Assembly: GCF_009455635.1 (NCBI RefSeq)
Contig: NZ_QPER01000001.1
Coordinates: 310,001-374,000 of the forward strand
Direction: 5' to 3'
Origin: Paraburkholderia agricolaris
Lineage (GTDB): Bacteria; Pseudomonadota; Gammaproteobacteria; Burkholderiales; Burkholderiaceae
DNA length: 64,000 nucleotides
A program made the translations under genes and the position numbers. The notes beneath the pieces were generated by a model that did no database searches, had not been told where the DNA came from, and saw nothing but the letters and a program-made list of their open reading frames with translations. Of this stretch, positions 9,652 to 16,962 are shown piece by piece. The first letter of the stretch is position 1; each line of letters begins with the position of its first letter.

Positions 9652-9834
9652 GCATTTTTCCTTGGGTGCGAACGCTCGCTGACACGGCTTGTTCTTAAAG
9701 TGTCATCGTGGACACGGATGTGTGTCCAGACTATGTCAAGCCTACTACTTTAGTCGAATTGTGTTGTATTTTTTTGGCAGCTTGCAAGTTTGTGTATTTC
9801 ATCTTAGCCTTCGCAGATCGAAGTGCTATGCCTA

Positions 9835-9884
9835 TTTCGAACATCAAATGTTCGGAAAGGAATTGAAATGTCCGATTTCGAGCA
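9835..9884. promoter_or_regulatory. GlpR-like operator pair
   Basis: CGAACAT (9838-9844), CAA, then ATGTTCG (9848-9854) form a perfect 7-bp inverted repeat flanked by TTT and GAAA. Thirty bp further, ATGTCCGATTTCGAGCA (9868-9884) resembles a second, weaker copy of the E. coli operator pattern ATGTTCGWT/AWCGAACAT. The DeoR/GlpR gene is immediately upstream on the opposite strand. The rest of the 553-bp gap (9652-10204) shows GACAC/GTGTC repeats at 9681-9726 near the repressor start and no confident gene other than the small ORF at 9868. Confidence 0.6.
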
Positions 9885-10011
9885 ATTTGCGGCGTTTTTT
9901 GGCAATTTGATTGATCCATGTCGTTGCCATAATGGACCTTGGGATCTGCCGCCTGAACCGTTTGTTGCTGCACGCGGCGCCGCCCGGAAGCGACATGGTT
10001 CGGCATCCTGA
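9868..10011 (+). CDS. Possible 47-aa small protein
   Basis: The ATG at 9868 is preceded by GGAAAGGA at good spacing and opens a 47-codon frame starting MSDFEQFAAFFGNLIDPCRC. The first half is acidic and aromatic and contains CRCHNGPW; the second half is basic. No family is recognised. Its start overlaps the second GlpR-like operator copy, so if it is translated it would be under that repressor. It could equally be a chance frame in a leader region. Confidence 0.3.
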   Translation: MSDFEQFAAFFGNLIDPCRCHNGPWDLPPEPFVAARGAARKRHGSAS

Positions 10012-10204
10012 CAATAAGATCGCGGGGCCGCCACGCGACGCAATGAGCCGCGGCGTTGGCCGTGCGGCCAGCTATCGCAGCGTTGCCCATTGACGTGACA
10101 CTACGCGCGGGGCTCGCGCGTAAAGGTTGCATGGCGGCAGTAGCGGCAGGGAACGTGTCGAGAGCATACTCAACTCGCTCTATCTGGATGGAAGGTAACG
10201 AGAC

Positions 10205-10990
10205 GTGGCAAACGGGACTGATCGCACTTTATCCGCCAACTGGCCCTATCCGAGGCTGGTTGCGCACCGCTGCGGCGGCACGCTGGCGCCGGAGAACACG
10301 TTGGCCGGTTTCGACGCCTGCGTGCGTTACGGCTACCGCATGGTCGAATTCGACGCCAAGCTCTCCGCCGACAACCAGCTCTTCCTGCTGCACGACGACA
10401 CGCTGGAACGTACCAGCAATGGTCATGGCGCCGCTGCCGAACACACGTGGGACCAACTGGCCAGGCTCGACGCCGGTGCCTGGTTCGGGCCGCAGTTCGC
10501 CGGCACCCACCTGCCGACACTCGCCGAGGCCGCCGGGCGTTGCGCGCGAGATGGCATTGCCGCCAACATCGAAATCAAACCTTGTCCGGGGCGTGACGAG
10601 ATCACGGGAAGCCTGGTTGCAAGCGGCGCGCTGACTTTGTGGCAAGGGCAAACCCCACCTTTGCTGTCGTCATTTTCGTTCGAGGCGCTTGCTGCGGCGC
10701 GCGTTGCAGCGCCTGTGCTGCAGCGCGGCATGTTGTTCGAAGAGGTTCCGGCGGACTGGCTGCGCATTGTGCGGGAACTGGATTGCGTGTCGTTGCACGC
10801 GAGCCACCGGTATCTGAACGAGCCGCTGGTTGCCGAGATCAAGGCGGCCGGGCTGCGCGTGCTGGCCTACACGGTGAACGACCCTGAGCGCGCGCGGCTG
10901 CTCGTCCACTGGGGCGTCGACATGATTTGTACAGATCGCATCGATAAGCTTGAACACGACATGTTCTCGGCGCCGGCGAAACCGGGCTGA
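10205..10990 (+). CDS. ugpQ: Glycerophosphodiester phosphodiesterase
   Basis: This enzyme hydrolyses glycerophosphodiesters to glycerol-3-phosphate and an alcohol. The 261-residue protein has no signal peptide, so it is cytosolic like UgpQ. The GDPD motifs are visible: HRCGGTLAPENT (residues 21-32), VEFDAKLSADN (47-57; metal-binding E48 and D50) and LLHDDTLERT (61-70, catalytic H63). The C-terminal strand VLAYTVNDPERAR is also typical. The start is GTG with GGAAGG upstream. It is the first gene of a cluster with an ABC importer, which suggests that imported glycerophosphodiesters are cleaved in the cytosol. Confidence 0.92.
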   Translation: MANGTDRTLSANWPYPRLVAHRCGGTLAPENTLAGFDACVRYGYRMVEFDAKLSADNQLFLLHDDTLERTSNGHGAAAEHTWDQLARLDAGAWFGPQFAGTHLPTLAEAAGRCARDGIAANIEIKPCPGRDEITGSLVASGALTLWQGQTPPLLSSFSFEALAAARVAAPVLQRGMLFEEVPADWLRIVRELDCVSLHASHRYLNEPLVAEIKAAGLRVLAYTVNDPERARLLVHWGVDMICTDRIDKLEHDMFSAPAKPG

Positions 10991-11088
10991 GCGTGACGCG
11001 GGCGCGGGCTTGTTCAGATGCGCGCCCATGAAGCTGAAAACCAGAAATTTTCCAAACGTAGCAATTTCGGCAGAGGATGGGGAAGACT

Positions 11089-12201
11089 ATGAAGCGCACC
11101 GCGTTAGCTCGTTTATTTTCGATGTCGGCCGCTGCGGGTGTCGCCGCAGCCGGTGTGAGCAGCGCCTCGGCCGCGCCGCTCGACGCACTGATCGCCGCCG
11201 CCAAGCAGGAAGGCCAACTCACCGTGATCGCGTTGCCGCACGACTGGTGCAACTACGGTCAACTGGTGGCGGGATTCCAGAAGAAGTACGGCATCAAGAT
11301 CAACGAGCTGAATCCGGATGCGGGTTCGGGCGACGAAGTGGAAGCCATCAAGGCGAACAAGGGCAACAAGGGGCCGCAGGCGCCCGACGTGATCGACGTG
11401 GGTTTGTCGTTCGGTCCGACCGCGAAGGCCCAGGGTTTGCTGCAGCCGTACAAGGTTGCTACGTGGAACTCGATTCCGAAAGAGTCGAAAGATCCTGACG
11501 GTTATTGGTATGGCGATTACTACGGCGTACTGTCGTTTGAAGTGAACGCCGACATGATCGACAAGGTGCCGTCCGACTGGAGCGATCTGCTCAAGCCTGA
11601 CTATAAGAACGCAGTCTCGCTGGCAGGCGACCCGCGCACGGCCAATCAGGCAATCCAGGCCGTGTTTGCCGCCGGCATGTCGCAAAGCAAAGGCGATGTG
11701 AGCAAGGCCGACACGGCCGGTCTCAAGTATTTCGCCGACCTGAACAAGAGCGGCAACTTCGTACCGGTGATCGGCAAGGCCGCATCGCTTGCACAGGGCA
11801 CCACGCCGATCATCGTGCGTTGGGACTACAACGCGCTCGCCGACCGCGACACCCTGAAGGGCAACCCGAAGGTGCAGGTGGTGATTCCGAAAACGGGTGT
11901 GGTCGCCGGTGTGTACGTGCAGGCGATCAGCGCCTACGCGCCGCATCCGAATGCGGCCAAACTGTGGATGGAGTATCTGTACTCCGATGAAGGCCAGATT
12001 GGCTGGCTGAGCGGCTATTGCCATCCGATGCGCTACAACGAACTGGTAGCGCAGAAGAAGGTTCCGCAAGCGCTGCTCGACAAGCTGCCGCCGCCTTCGT
12101 CATACAAGAATGTGGTGTTCCCGACGCTGTCCCAGCAGGACGCCTACAAAGACACCATCACGAAACACTGGGACGAAGCGGTCGGCGCGAACGTCAAATA
12201 A
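11089..12201 (+). CDS. ABC transporter substrate-binding protein, family 1
   Basis: A 370-residue periplasmic protein with a signal peptide (cleavage after SSASA, about residue 27) and a family 1 / Fbp-like fold (VIALPHDWCNYGQLVAGFQ, VIDVGLSFGP, YYGVLSFEVN). ATG 11089 has GGGGAAG upstream; the in-frame ATG at 11077 would overlap that site. Two cysteines in the mature part (in HDWCNYG and GYCHPMRY) could form a disulfide. It is the binding protein of the following permease-permease-ATPase genes. The genomic link to ugpQ and GlpR suggests a glycerophosphodiester or similar phosphate ester, but the sequence is closer to iron/polyamine/phosphonate-type binding proteins than to UgpB. Confidence 0.85.
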   Translation: MKRTALARLFSMSAAAGVAAAGVSSASAAPLDALIAAAKQEGQLTVIALPHDWCNYGQLVAGFQKKYGIKINELNPDAGSGDEVEAIKANKGNKGPQAPDVIDVGLSFGPTAKAQGLLQPYKVATWNSIPKESKDPDGYWYGDYYGVLSFEVNADMIDKVPSDWSDLLKPDYKNAVSLAGDPRTANQAIQAVFAAGMSQSKGDVSKADTAGLKYFADLNKSGNFVPVIGKAASLAQGTTPIIVRWDYNALADRDTLKGNPKVQVVIPKTGVVAGVYVQAISAYAPHPNAAKLWMEYLYSDEGQIGWLSGYCHPMRYNELVAQKKVPQALLDKLPPPSSYKNVVFPTLSQQDAYKDTITKHWDEAVGANVK

Positions 12202-12296
12202 TCATCGTGGCGCACGCGGTGGCGGCGGTGGAGCGGCGTTCAATCGCACGCCGCATATGCCGCGGCTTTTACCCGTAACGCGCAGTTTTCAAAAGA

Positions 12297-12327
12297 TGAC
12301 GCGTCGCTCCCTGAGGGCGGCGCGTCA
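12297..12327 (+). promoter_or_regulatory. Intercistronic hairpin after the binding-protein gene
   Basis: TGACGCG...CGCGTCA with internal CGC/GCG pairs forms a strong stem 95 bp after the binding-protein stop, with no T-run. Such hairpins often protect the upstream message so that binding protein exceeds permease. That role here is inferred. Confidence 0.5.
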
Positions 12328-12358
12328 GGCGTTAATCAGAAAGCCCCAAGGGTGAGCT

Positions 12359-13297
12359 ATGAGCGCTTCATCGGATGCTGGGTCGGTGCAGCCGGAATTA
12401 CTGGTTCCGCCTGTGCCCACGCCAACACCTCGCGCCGGCGGTCCGAGCCGCGCGTCGCATTTTCTCGCCTGGATCGGCGTGGTGCCGTTTTTTGCTTTCG
12501 CACTGTTGTTCCTGATTCTGCCGACCGGCTTTCTGATGGTGGGTGCGTTTCAGGATCCCCAAGGCCACTTCACCCTCGCGAATTTCCGCGACCTGCTGCA
12601 GCCCACGGTGCTGGACGCCTACTGGATCAGCTTCAAGGTGAGCGCCGCGTCTGCGATCGGCGGCGGCGTAATCGGCTTGCTGCTCGCGTGGGCGGCGGTG
12701 CAGGGCAAACTGCCGGGCTGGATTCGCCCTACGCTGATGACGTTCTCCGGCGTCGCTTCTAATTTTGCCGGCGTGCCGCTCGCGTTCGCCTTCATCTGCA
12801 CGCTGGGGCGCGTCGGCCTCGTGACCGTCCTGCTGAAGAAATACCTCGACTTCAATCTGTACTCGACGGGCTTCAGTGTGCTGAGCTTCTCGGGACTCAC
12901 GCTGACTTACCTGTACTTCCAGATTCCCCTGATGGTGCTGATCGTCACGCCGGCGCTTGATGGCCTGAAGCGCGAATGGCGCGAAGCATGCGACTGCCTC
13001 GGCGGCACGGCCTTCCAATACTGGCGCCACGTCGCGTTACCGGTGCTGTGGCCGAGCGTGCTCGGCGCGACCCTGCTGCTGTTCGCCAATTCGTTCGGCG
13101 CGGTCGCCACGGCATACGCGCTGACCGGCAGTTCGCTTAACATCGTCACGATCCTGCTCTACGCGCAGATTCGCGGCGACGTGATGCACAACCAGAACCT
13201 CGGCTACGCGCTCGCGCTCGGCATGGTGCTCGTGACCGGACTGTCGAATGGCGGGTACATCTGGTTGCGTTCGCGCGCAGAAAGGGGGCGCCGATGA
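12359..13297 (+). CDS. ABC transporter permease (first subunit)
   Basis: A 312-residue permease with a Pro-rich cytoplasmic N-terminus and about six membrane helices. The EAA loop reads REACDCLGGTAFQYWRHVAL (residues about 205-224). It resembles the PotB/PhnU group of two-permease importers. It overlaps the second permease by 4 bp (ATGA), which implies coupled translation, and is 157 bp downstream of the binding-protein gene. Confidence 0.88.
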   Translation: MSASSDAGSVQPELLVPPVPTPTPRAGGPSRASHFLAWIGVVPFFAFALLFLILPTGFLMVGAFQDPQGHFTLANFRDLLQPTVLDAYWISFKVSAASAIGGGVIGLLLAWAAVQGKLPGWIRPTLMTFSGVASNFAGVPLAFAFICTLGRVGLVTVLLKKYLDFNLYSTGFSVLSFSGLTLTYLYFQIPLMVLIVTPALDGLKREWREACDCLGGTAFQYWRHVALPVLWPSVLGATLLLFANSFGAVATAYALTGSSLNIVTILLYAQIRGDVMHNQNLGYALALGMVLVTGLSNGGYIWLRSRAERGRR

Positions 13298-14085
13298 AAG
13301 GCCAATCGCGTGCGGGCGCGTGGATCGCGATGATCGCCGGTTCGCTGTACTTTCTGATTCCGTTGCTCGCGACCTTCGAATTCAGCCTGCGCATGAAGCG
13401 TGGCGTCTACAGCTTCGAGGCGTACCACGTGGTGCTGAGCGACCCGCGTTTTCAGGCCTCGTTCGGTTACTCGATCCTGATGGCAATCCTGACGATCATT
13501 GTCGGCGTGTTGCTGGTAGTGCCGACCGCGTACTACGTGCAGTTGCGGTTGCCGAAACTGCGGCCGGTCGTCGAGTTCATTACGTTGTTGCCGCTGGTGG
13601 TGCCGGCGATTGTGATCGTGTTCGGTTATCTGCGCATCTACAACAGCAGTTCGATTCTGCCGCTCACCGGCAACGAACGCGCAACCGATCTGTTGCTGGT
13701 GTTCGGCTATGTGACGCTTTCGCTGCCGTACATGTATCGCGCGGTCGACGCCGGTTTGCGCGCGGTCGACGTGCGCTCGCTGACCGAAGCCGCCGAATGT
13801 CTCGGGGCAAGCTGGCCGACGATTCTGTTCAAGGTGATCTTCCCCAATATCCGCTCGGGCATTCTGTCCGGCGCCTTCCTCACCTTTGCCGTGGTGATCG
13901 GCGAGTTCACGCTGGCGAGTCTGCTCGACCGTCCCGCGTTCGGTCCGTATCTGCAGTTGATCGGTGCGAACCGCGCGTACGAACCGTCGGCGCTCGCGAT
14001 TATCGCGTTCGTGATTACGTGGGCGGCGATGGGATTGATCCAGGTATTCGGTTCGGCCCGCGCGCTTAGCGGCCAGAAAATTTGA
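13294..14085 (+). CDS. ABC transporter permease (second subunit)
   Basis: A 263-residue PotC/PhnV-like permease with six helices. The EAA loop is LTEAAECLGASWPTILFKVI. It forms a heterodimer with the permease before it. It starts at the ATGA overlap and is followed after 32 bp by the ATPase gene. Confidence 0.88.
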   Translation: MKGQSRAGAWIAMIAGSLYFLIPLLATFEFSLRMKRGVYSFEAYHVVLSDPRFQASFGYSILMAILTIIVGVLLVVPTAYYVQLRLPKLRPVVEFITLLPLVVPAIVIVFGYLRIYNSSSILPLTGNERATDLLLVFGYVTLSLPYMYRAVDAGLRAVDVRSLTEAAECLGASWPTILFKVIFPNIRSGILSGAFLTFAVVIGEFTLASLLDRPAFGPYLQLIGANRAYEPSALAIIAFVITWAAMGLIQVFGSARALSGQKI

Positions 14086-14117
14086 CGGATTCATTTGACC
14101 GGATAAGGCAGAGAATC

Positions 14118-15188
14118 ATGGCATTCCTTGAGATAGAAAATCTGCATAAGGCCTTCGGGGCGAACACGGCGCTGCATCACTTCGACATGAAGATCGAGCG
14201 CGGCGAATTCATCACGTTTCTTGGGCCGTCCGGCTGCGGCAAGACGACGGTGCTGCGGATGATCGCCGGTTTCGAAACGCCGACGCGCGGCACCATCCGG
14301 CTCGATAACAAGGACGTGACGCATTTGCGCACGCGGCAGCGTAAGGTCGGCATGGTGTTTCAGTCGTATGCGCTGTTTCCGAACATGACCGTGGCCGATA
14401 ACATCGGTTTCGGGCTGAAGATCACGCACCGTCCCCAGGCGGAGATCAGCAAGCGTGTCGAGGAGATGTTGCAACTGATCAAGCTGCCGCACCTCGGCGC
14501 GCGCTATCCGTGGCAACTGTCGGGCGGTCAGCAGCAGCGCGTGGCGCTGGCGCGCGCGCTCGCCGGCAAGCCCCAGGTGCTGCTGCTCGACGAACCACTC
14601 TCCGCGCTCGACGCGAAGATTCGCATTTCGTTGCGGCAGGACATTCGGGCGCTGCAACGCGAGTTGGGCATCACGTCGATTTTCGTCACGCACGACCAGG
14701 AAGAGGCGTTGTCGATTTCGGACCGCATCGTGGTGATGAATGAGGGGCGCGTCGAACAGATCGGTTCGCCTTCGGAGATCTACAACTATCCGCGCACGCG
14801 CTTTGTCGCATCGTTTGTCGGCACATTGAACATTCTCGCGGGGCATGTGATCGACCCGAAATCCGGCAGGATGGCCGTCGACGGTCAGGAGCTGACCACT
14901 ACGCAAGCGTTGCCTGCGGACGACGCGGGCAAGCAACGCATGCTTGCGCTACGGCCTGAAGCCATCGTTCTGGAACCGGCCGCGCCGGGCCGCAATACGC
15001 TCAGCGCGATCGTCGAAGAAGTGAATTTTCTCGGTGCGGTGGTGCGCATCAGAACACGCGTGAAGGATGCGGTCATCTCACTCGATGTGTTCAATGATCC
15101 GAATCGCGGCTTGCCCGAACGCGGTCAACCGGTGTCGCTGGGTTTCTCGCACGAAAACCTGTTGGTGCTGGAAGAGGGCGGCGCATAG
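14118..15188 (+). CDS. ABC transporter ATP-binding protein (PotA/UgpC-like)
   Basis: A 356-residue ATPase with Walker A GPSGCGKTT (36-44), signature LSGGQQQR (134-141), Walker B ending LLLDEP (to 160) and the H-loop in VTHDQEEA. After residue 235 a TOBE regulatory domain follows (LRPEAIVLEP, VVRIRTRVKDAVISL), as in PotA, FbpC and UgpC. ATG 14118 matches the family start MAFLEIENLHKAFG; an upstream in-frame start at 14082 would overlap the permease. It ends the ugpQ-ABC cluster. Confidence 0.9.
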   Translation: MAFLEIENLHKAFGANTALHHFDMKIERGEFITFLGPSGCGKTTVLRMIAGFETPTRGTIRLDNKDVTHLRTRQRKVGMVFQSYALFPNMTVADNIGFGLKITHRPQAEISKRVEEMLQLIKLPHLGARYPWQLSGGQQQRVALARALAGKPQVLLLDEPLSALDAKIRISLRQDIRALQRELGITSIFVTHDQEEALSISDRIVVMNEGRVEQIGSPSEIYNYPRTRFVASFVGTLNILAGHVIDPKSGRMAVDGQELTTTQALPADDAGKQRMLALRPEAIVLEPAAPGRNTLSAIVEEVNFLGAVVRIRTRVKDAVISLDVFNDPNRGLPERGQPVSLGFSHENLLVLEEGGA

Positions 15189-15282
15189 AAGTCAGACAGC
15201 CGCGTCTGACATGGATGAGCGTCACACTTAAACGCTACGCGGCTTCGCGCTGAAGTGAGCGGAAGCCACGCCCGAAAAGCTT

Positions 15283-15363
15283 CTCCGGGTTTTCCCGGAG
15301 GTGCCGCCGGTACGGATTCCGGATTCCCCGACACCCCTCGTCCGGATTTCCGGAATCCCGGAC
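15283..15363. promoter_or_regulatory. Paired palindromes, candidate DctD enhancer sites for dctA
   Basis: CTCCGGG-TTTT-CCCGGAG (15283-15300) is a perfect inverted repeat. A second imperfect palindrome, GTCCGG...CCGGAC with TTCCGGAA at its core, spans 15340-15363. Their centres are 60 bp apart and lie about 160 and 100 bp upstream of the start expected from the sigma-54 promoter at 15426, a typical enhancer distance. The first might instead be a terminator for the ABC operon, although it has no T-run. The 442-bp gap 15189-15630 is otherwise regulatory. Confidence 0.55.
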
Positions 15364-15425
15364 GGTGTGAGCGGCGACACGCCAAAAAACCTATATAAAT
15401 CAAAGCGATTCGCTTCGCACTAAGC

Positions 15426-15441
15426 TGGCATCGACCTTGCA
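15426..15441 (+). promoter_or_regulatory. Sigma-54 promoter of dctA
   Basis: TGGCATCGACCTTGCA has the -24 GG and -12 GC with exactly 10 bases between them and matches the consensus TGGCAC-N5-TTGCA apart from one base. Known dctA genes are sigma-54 dependent and activated by DctD, which is encoded downstream with an intact GAFTGA motif. Confidence 0.85.
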
Positions 15442-15492
15442 ATTTAGAACCCGCGGCCGCAACGGTCCGACAACTAAAGCAAGGAGACAACG

Positions 15493-15522
15493 ATGTCTGA
15501 TTTCCCTTCCCGGTATTTCTGA
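15493..15522 (+). CDS. Nine-codon leader ORF in the dctA 5' UTR
   Basis: ATG at 15493 follows AAGGAGA with a 5-base spacer, a better ribosome-binding site than that of dctA itself, and encodes MSDFPSRYF before TGA. It lies between the sigma-54 promoter and the dctA GTG at 15631. It may be a regulatory leader peptide. No attenuator hairpin was identified, so function is unproven. Confidence 0.4.
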   Translation: MSDFPSRYF

Positions 15523-15630
15523 ATTCGTCGTCTTGTCGCGGCCTAATGCCGTGCACAAACGTGACGATTATTCGTTCGCATGGTGCGCAGCGTGGCAGGC
15601 CTTGAGCTCACCCATATCGCAGGAAACATC

Positions 15631-16911
15631 GTGAAGAAACCCATTCATAAAGTGCTGTACGTCCAGGTGATCGTGGCGATCATCATCGGCATTGCGCTTG
15701 GCCATTATTCGCCGGACTTCGCCGTCGACATGAAGCCGCTCGGTGACGGCTTCATCAAGCTGATCAAGATGGTGATCGGGCCGATCATCTTCTGCACGGT
15801 GGTGACGGGTATCGCCGGCATGGAAGACATGAAGAAGGTCGGGCGCGTCGGCGGCAAGGCGCTGCTGTACTTCGAAATCGTCTCGACGTTCGCGCTGGTG
15901 CTCGGTCTGATCGCGACACACGTGCTGAAGCCGGGCGTGGGCTTCAATATCGATCCCGCTACGCTCGACGGTAAGGCTGTCGCGTCGTATGCCGCGAAGG
16001 CACACGGCCAGAGCACGGTCGAATTCCTGATGCACATCATTCCGGACACGCTCGTGTCCGCGTTCGCTCAGGGCGAAATCCTGCAGATCCTGCTGATCGC
16101 GTTGCTGTTTGGCGCGGTGCTGGCCACGGCTGGTGAGAAGGGCAAGGTCGTCACGAACTTCATCGACGGAATCTCGCACGTGCTGTTCGGCATTGTGCGC
16201 ATCATCACGAAGCTGGCGCCGATCGGCGCGTTCGGCGCGATGGCGTTCACGATCGGCAAGTACGGCATCGGCTCGCTGCTGCCCATGCTCAAGCTGATCG
16301 GCACGTTCTATCTGACCTCGATCGTGTTCGTGGTGGTCGTGCTCGGCATCATCGCGCGTGTGGTGGGCTTCAACATCCTGCGCTTTGTCGGCTACATCAA
16401 GGAAGAGATGCTGATCGTGCTTGGCACGAGTTCGTCGGAAGCCGCGCTGCCGCAACTGATGCTGAAACTCGAAAAGCTCGGCTGCTCGCGCTCGGTGGTG
16501 GGCCTCGTAGTGCCGACCGGTTACTCGTTCAACCTCGACGGCACCAACATCTACATGACGATGGCCGTGCTGTTCATCGCCCAGGCAACCAACACTGACC
16601 TCACGTGGACGCAGCAACTCACGCTGCTGGCGGTGACGATGCTGACGTCGAAGGGCGCAAGCGGCGTGACGGGCGCGGGTTTCATCACGCTGGCCGCCAC
16701 GCTCGCGGTGGTGCCGACCATTCCGCTGTCGGGCATGGTGCTGATTCTCGGAATCGACCGCTTCATGAGCGAATGCCGCGCGCTGACGAACATCGTCGGC
16801 AACGGTGTGGCGACGGTGGTGGTGTCGGCATGGGAAAAGGAACTGGACCGCAACAAGCTGAACGCCGCGTTGCGGGGTGACGTGCCGGTTAAAGAGCCGG
16901 CTGGCGTTTAA
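15631..16911 (+). CDS. dctA: C4-dicarboxylate:H+ symporter DctA
   Basis: DctA imports succinate, fumarate, malate and related acids. The GTG at 15631 (RBS AGGAAA) gives 426 residues beginning [13 protein letters not shown], the normal DctA start and length. Family signatures are present: [20 protein letters not shown] (serine-rich reentrant loop), [16 protein letters not shown] and [16 protein letters not shown]. The frame is open upstream to 15580, but that part lacks DctA similarity. It is transcribed from a sigma-54 promoter and followed by its own sensor-regulator pair, dctB-dctD. Confidence 0.96.
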   Translation: MKKPIHKVLYVQVIVAIIIGIALGHYSPDFAVDMKPLGDGFIKLIKMVIGPIIFCTVVTGIAGMEDMKKVGRVGGKALLYFEIVSTFALVLGLIATHVLKPGVGFNIDPATLDGKAVASYAAKAHGQSTVEFLMHIIPDTLVSAFAQGEILQILLIALLFGAVLATAGEKGKVVTNFIDGISHVLFGIVRIITKLAPIGAFGAMAFTIGKYGIGSLLPMLKLIGTFYLTSIVFVVVVLGIIARVVGFNILRFVGYIKEEMLIVLGTSSSEAALPQLMLKLEKLGCSRSVVGLVVPTGYSFNLDGTNIYMTMAVLFIAQATNTDLTWTQQLTLLAVTMLTSKGASGVTGAGFITLAATLAVVPTIPLSGMVLILGIDRFMSECRALTNIVGNGVATVVVSAWEKELDRNKLNAALRGDVPVKEPAGV

Positions 16912-16962
16912 GCCGCGTACCGGCCCCGCCACCACTCCGATCACGGCCGCGGACGTTCCGGC

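Noticed and set aside
15283-15300. The CTCCGGG-TTTT-CCCGGAG palindrome as terminator of the ABC operon
   Set aside because: It lacks a T-run and pairs with a second similar palindrome 60 bp away at enhancer distance from a sigma-54 promoter; the enhancer reading fits better, although termination is not excluded.
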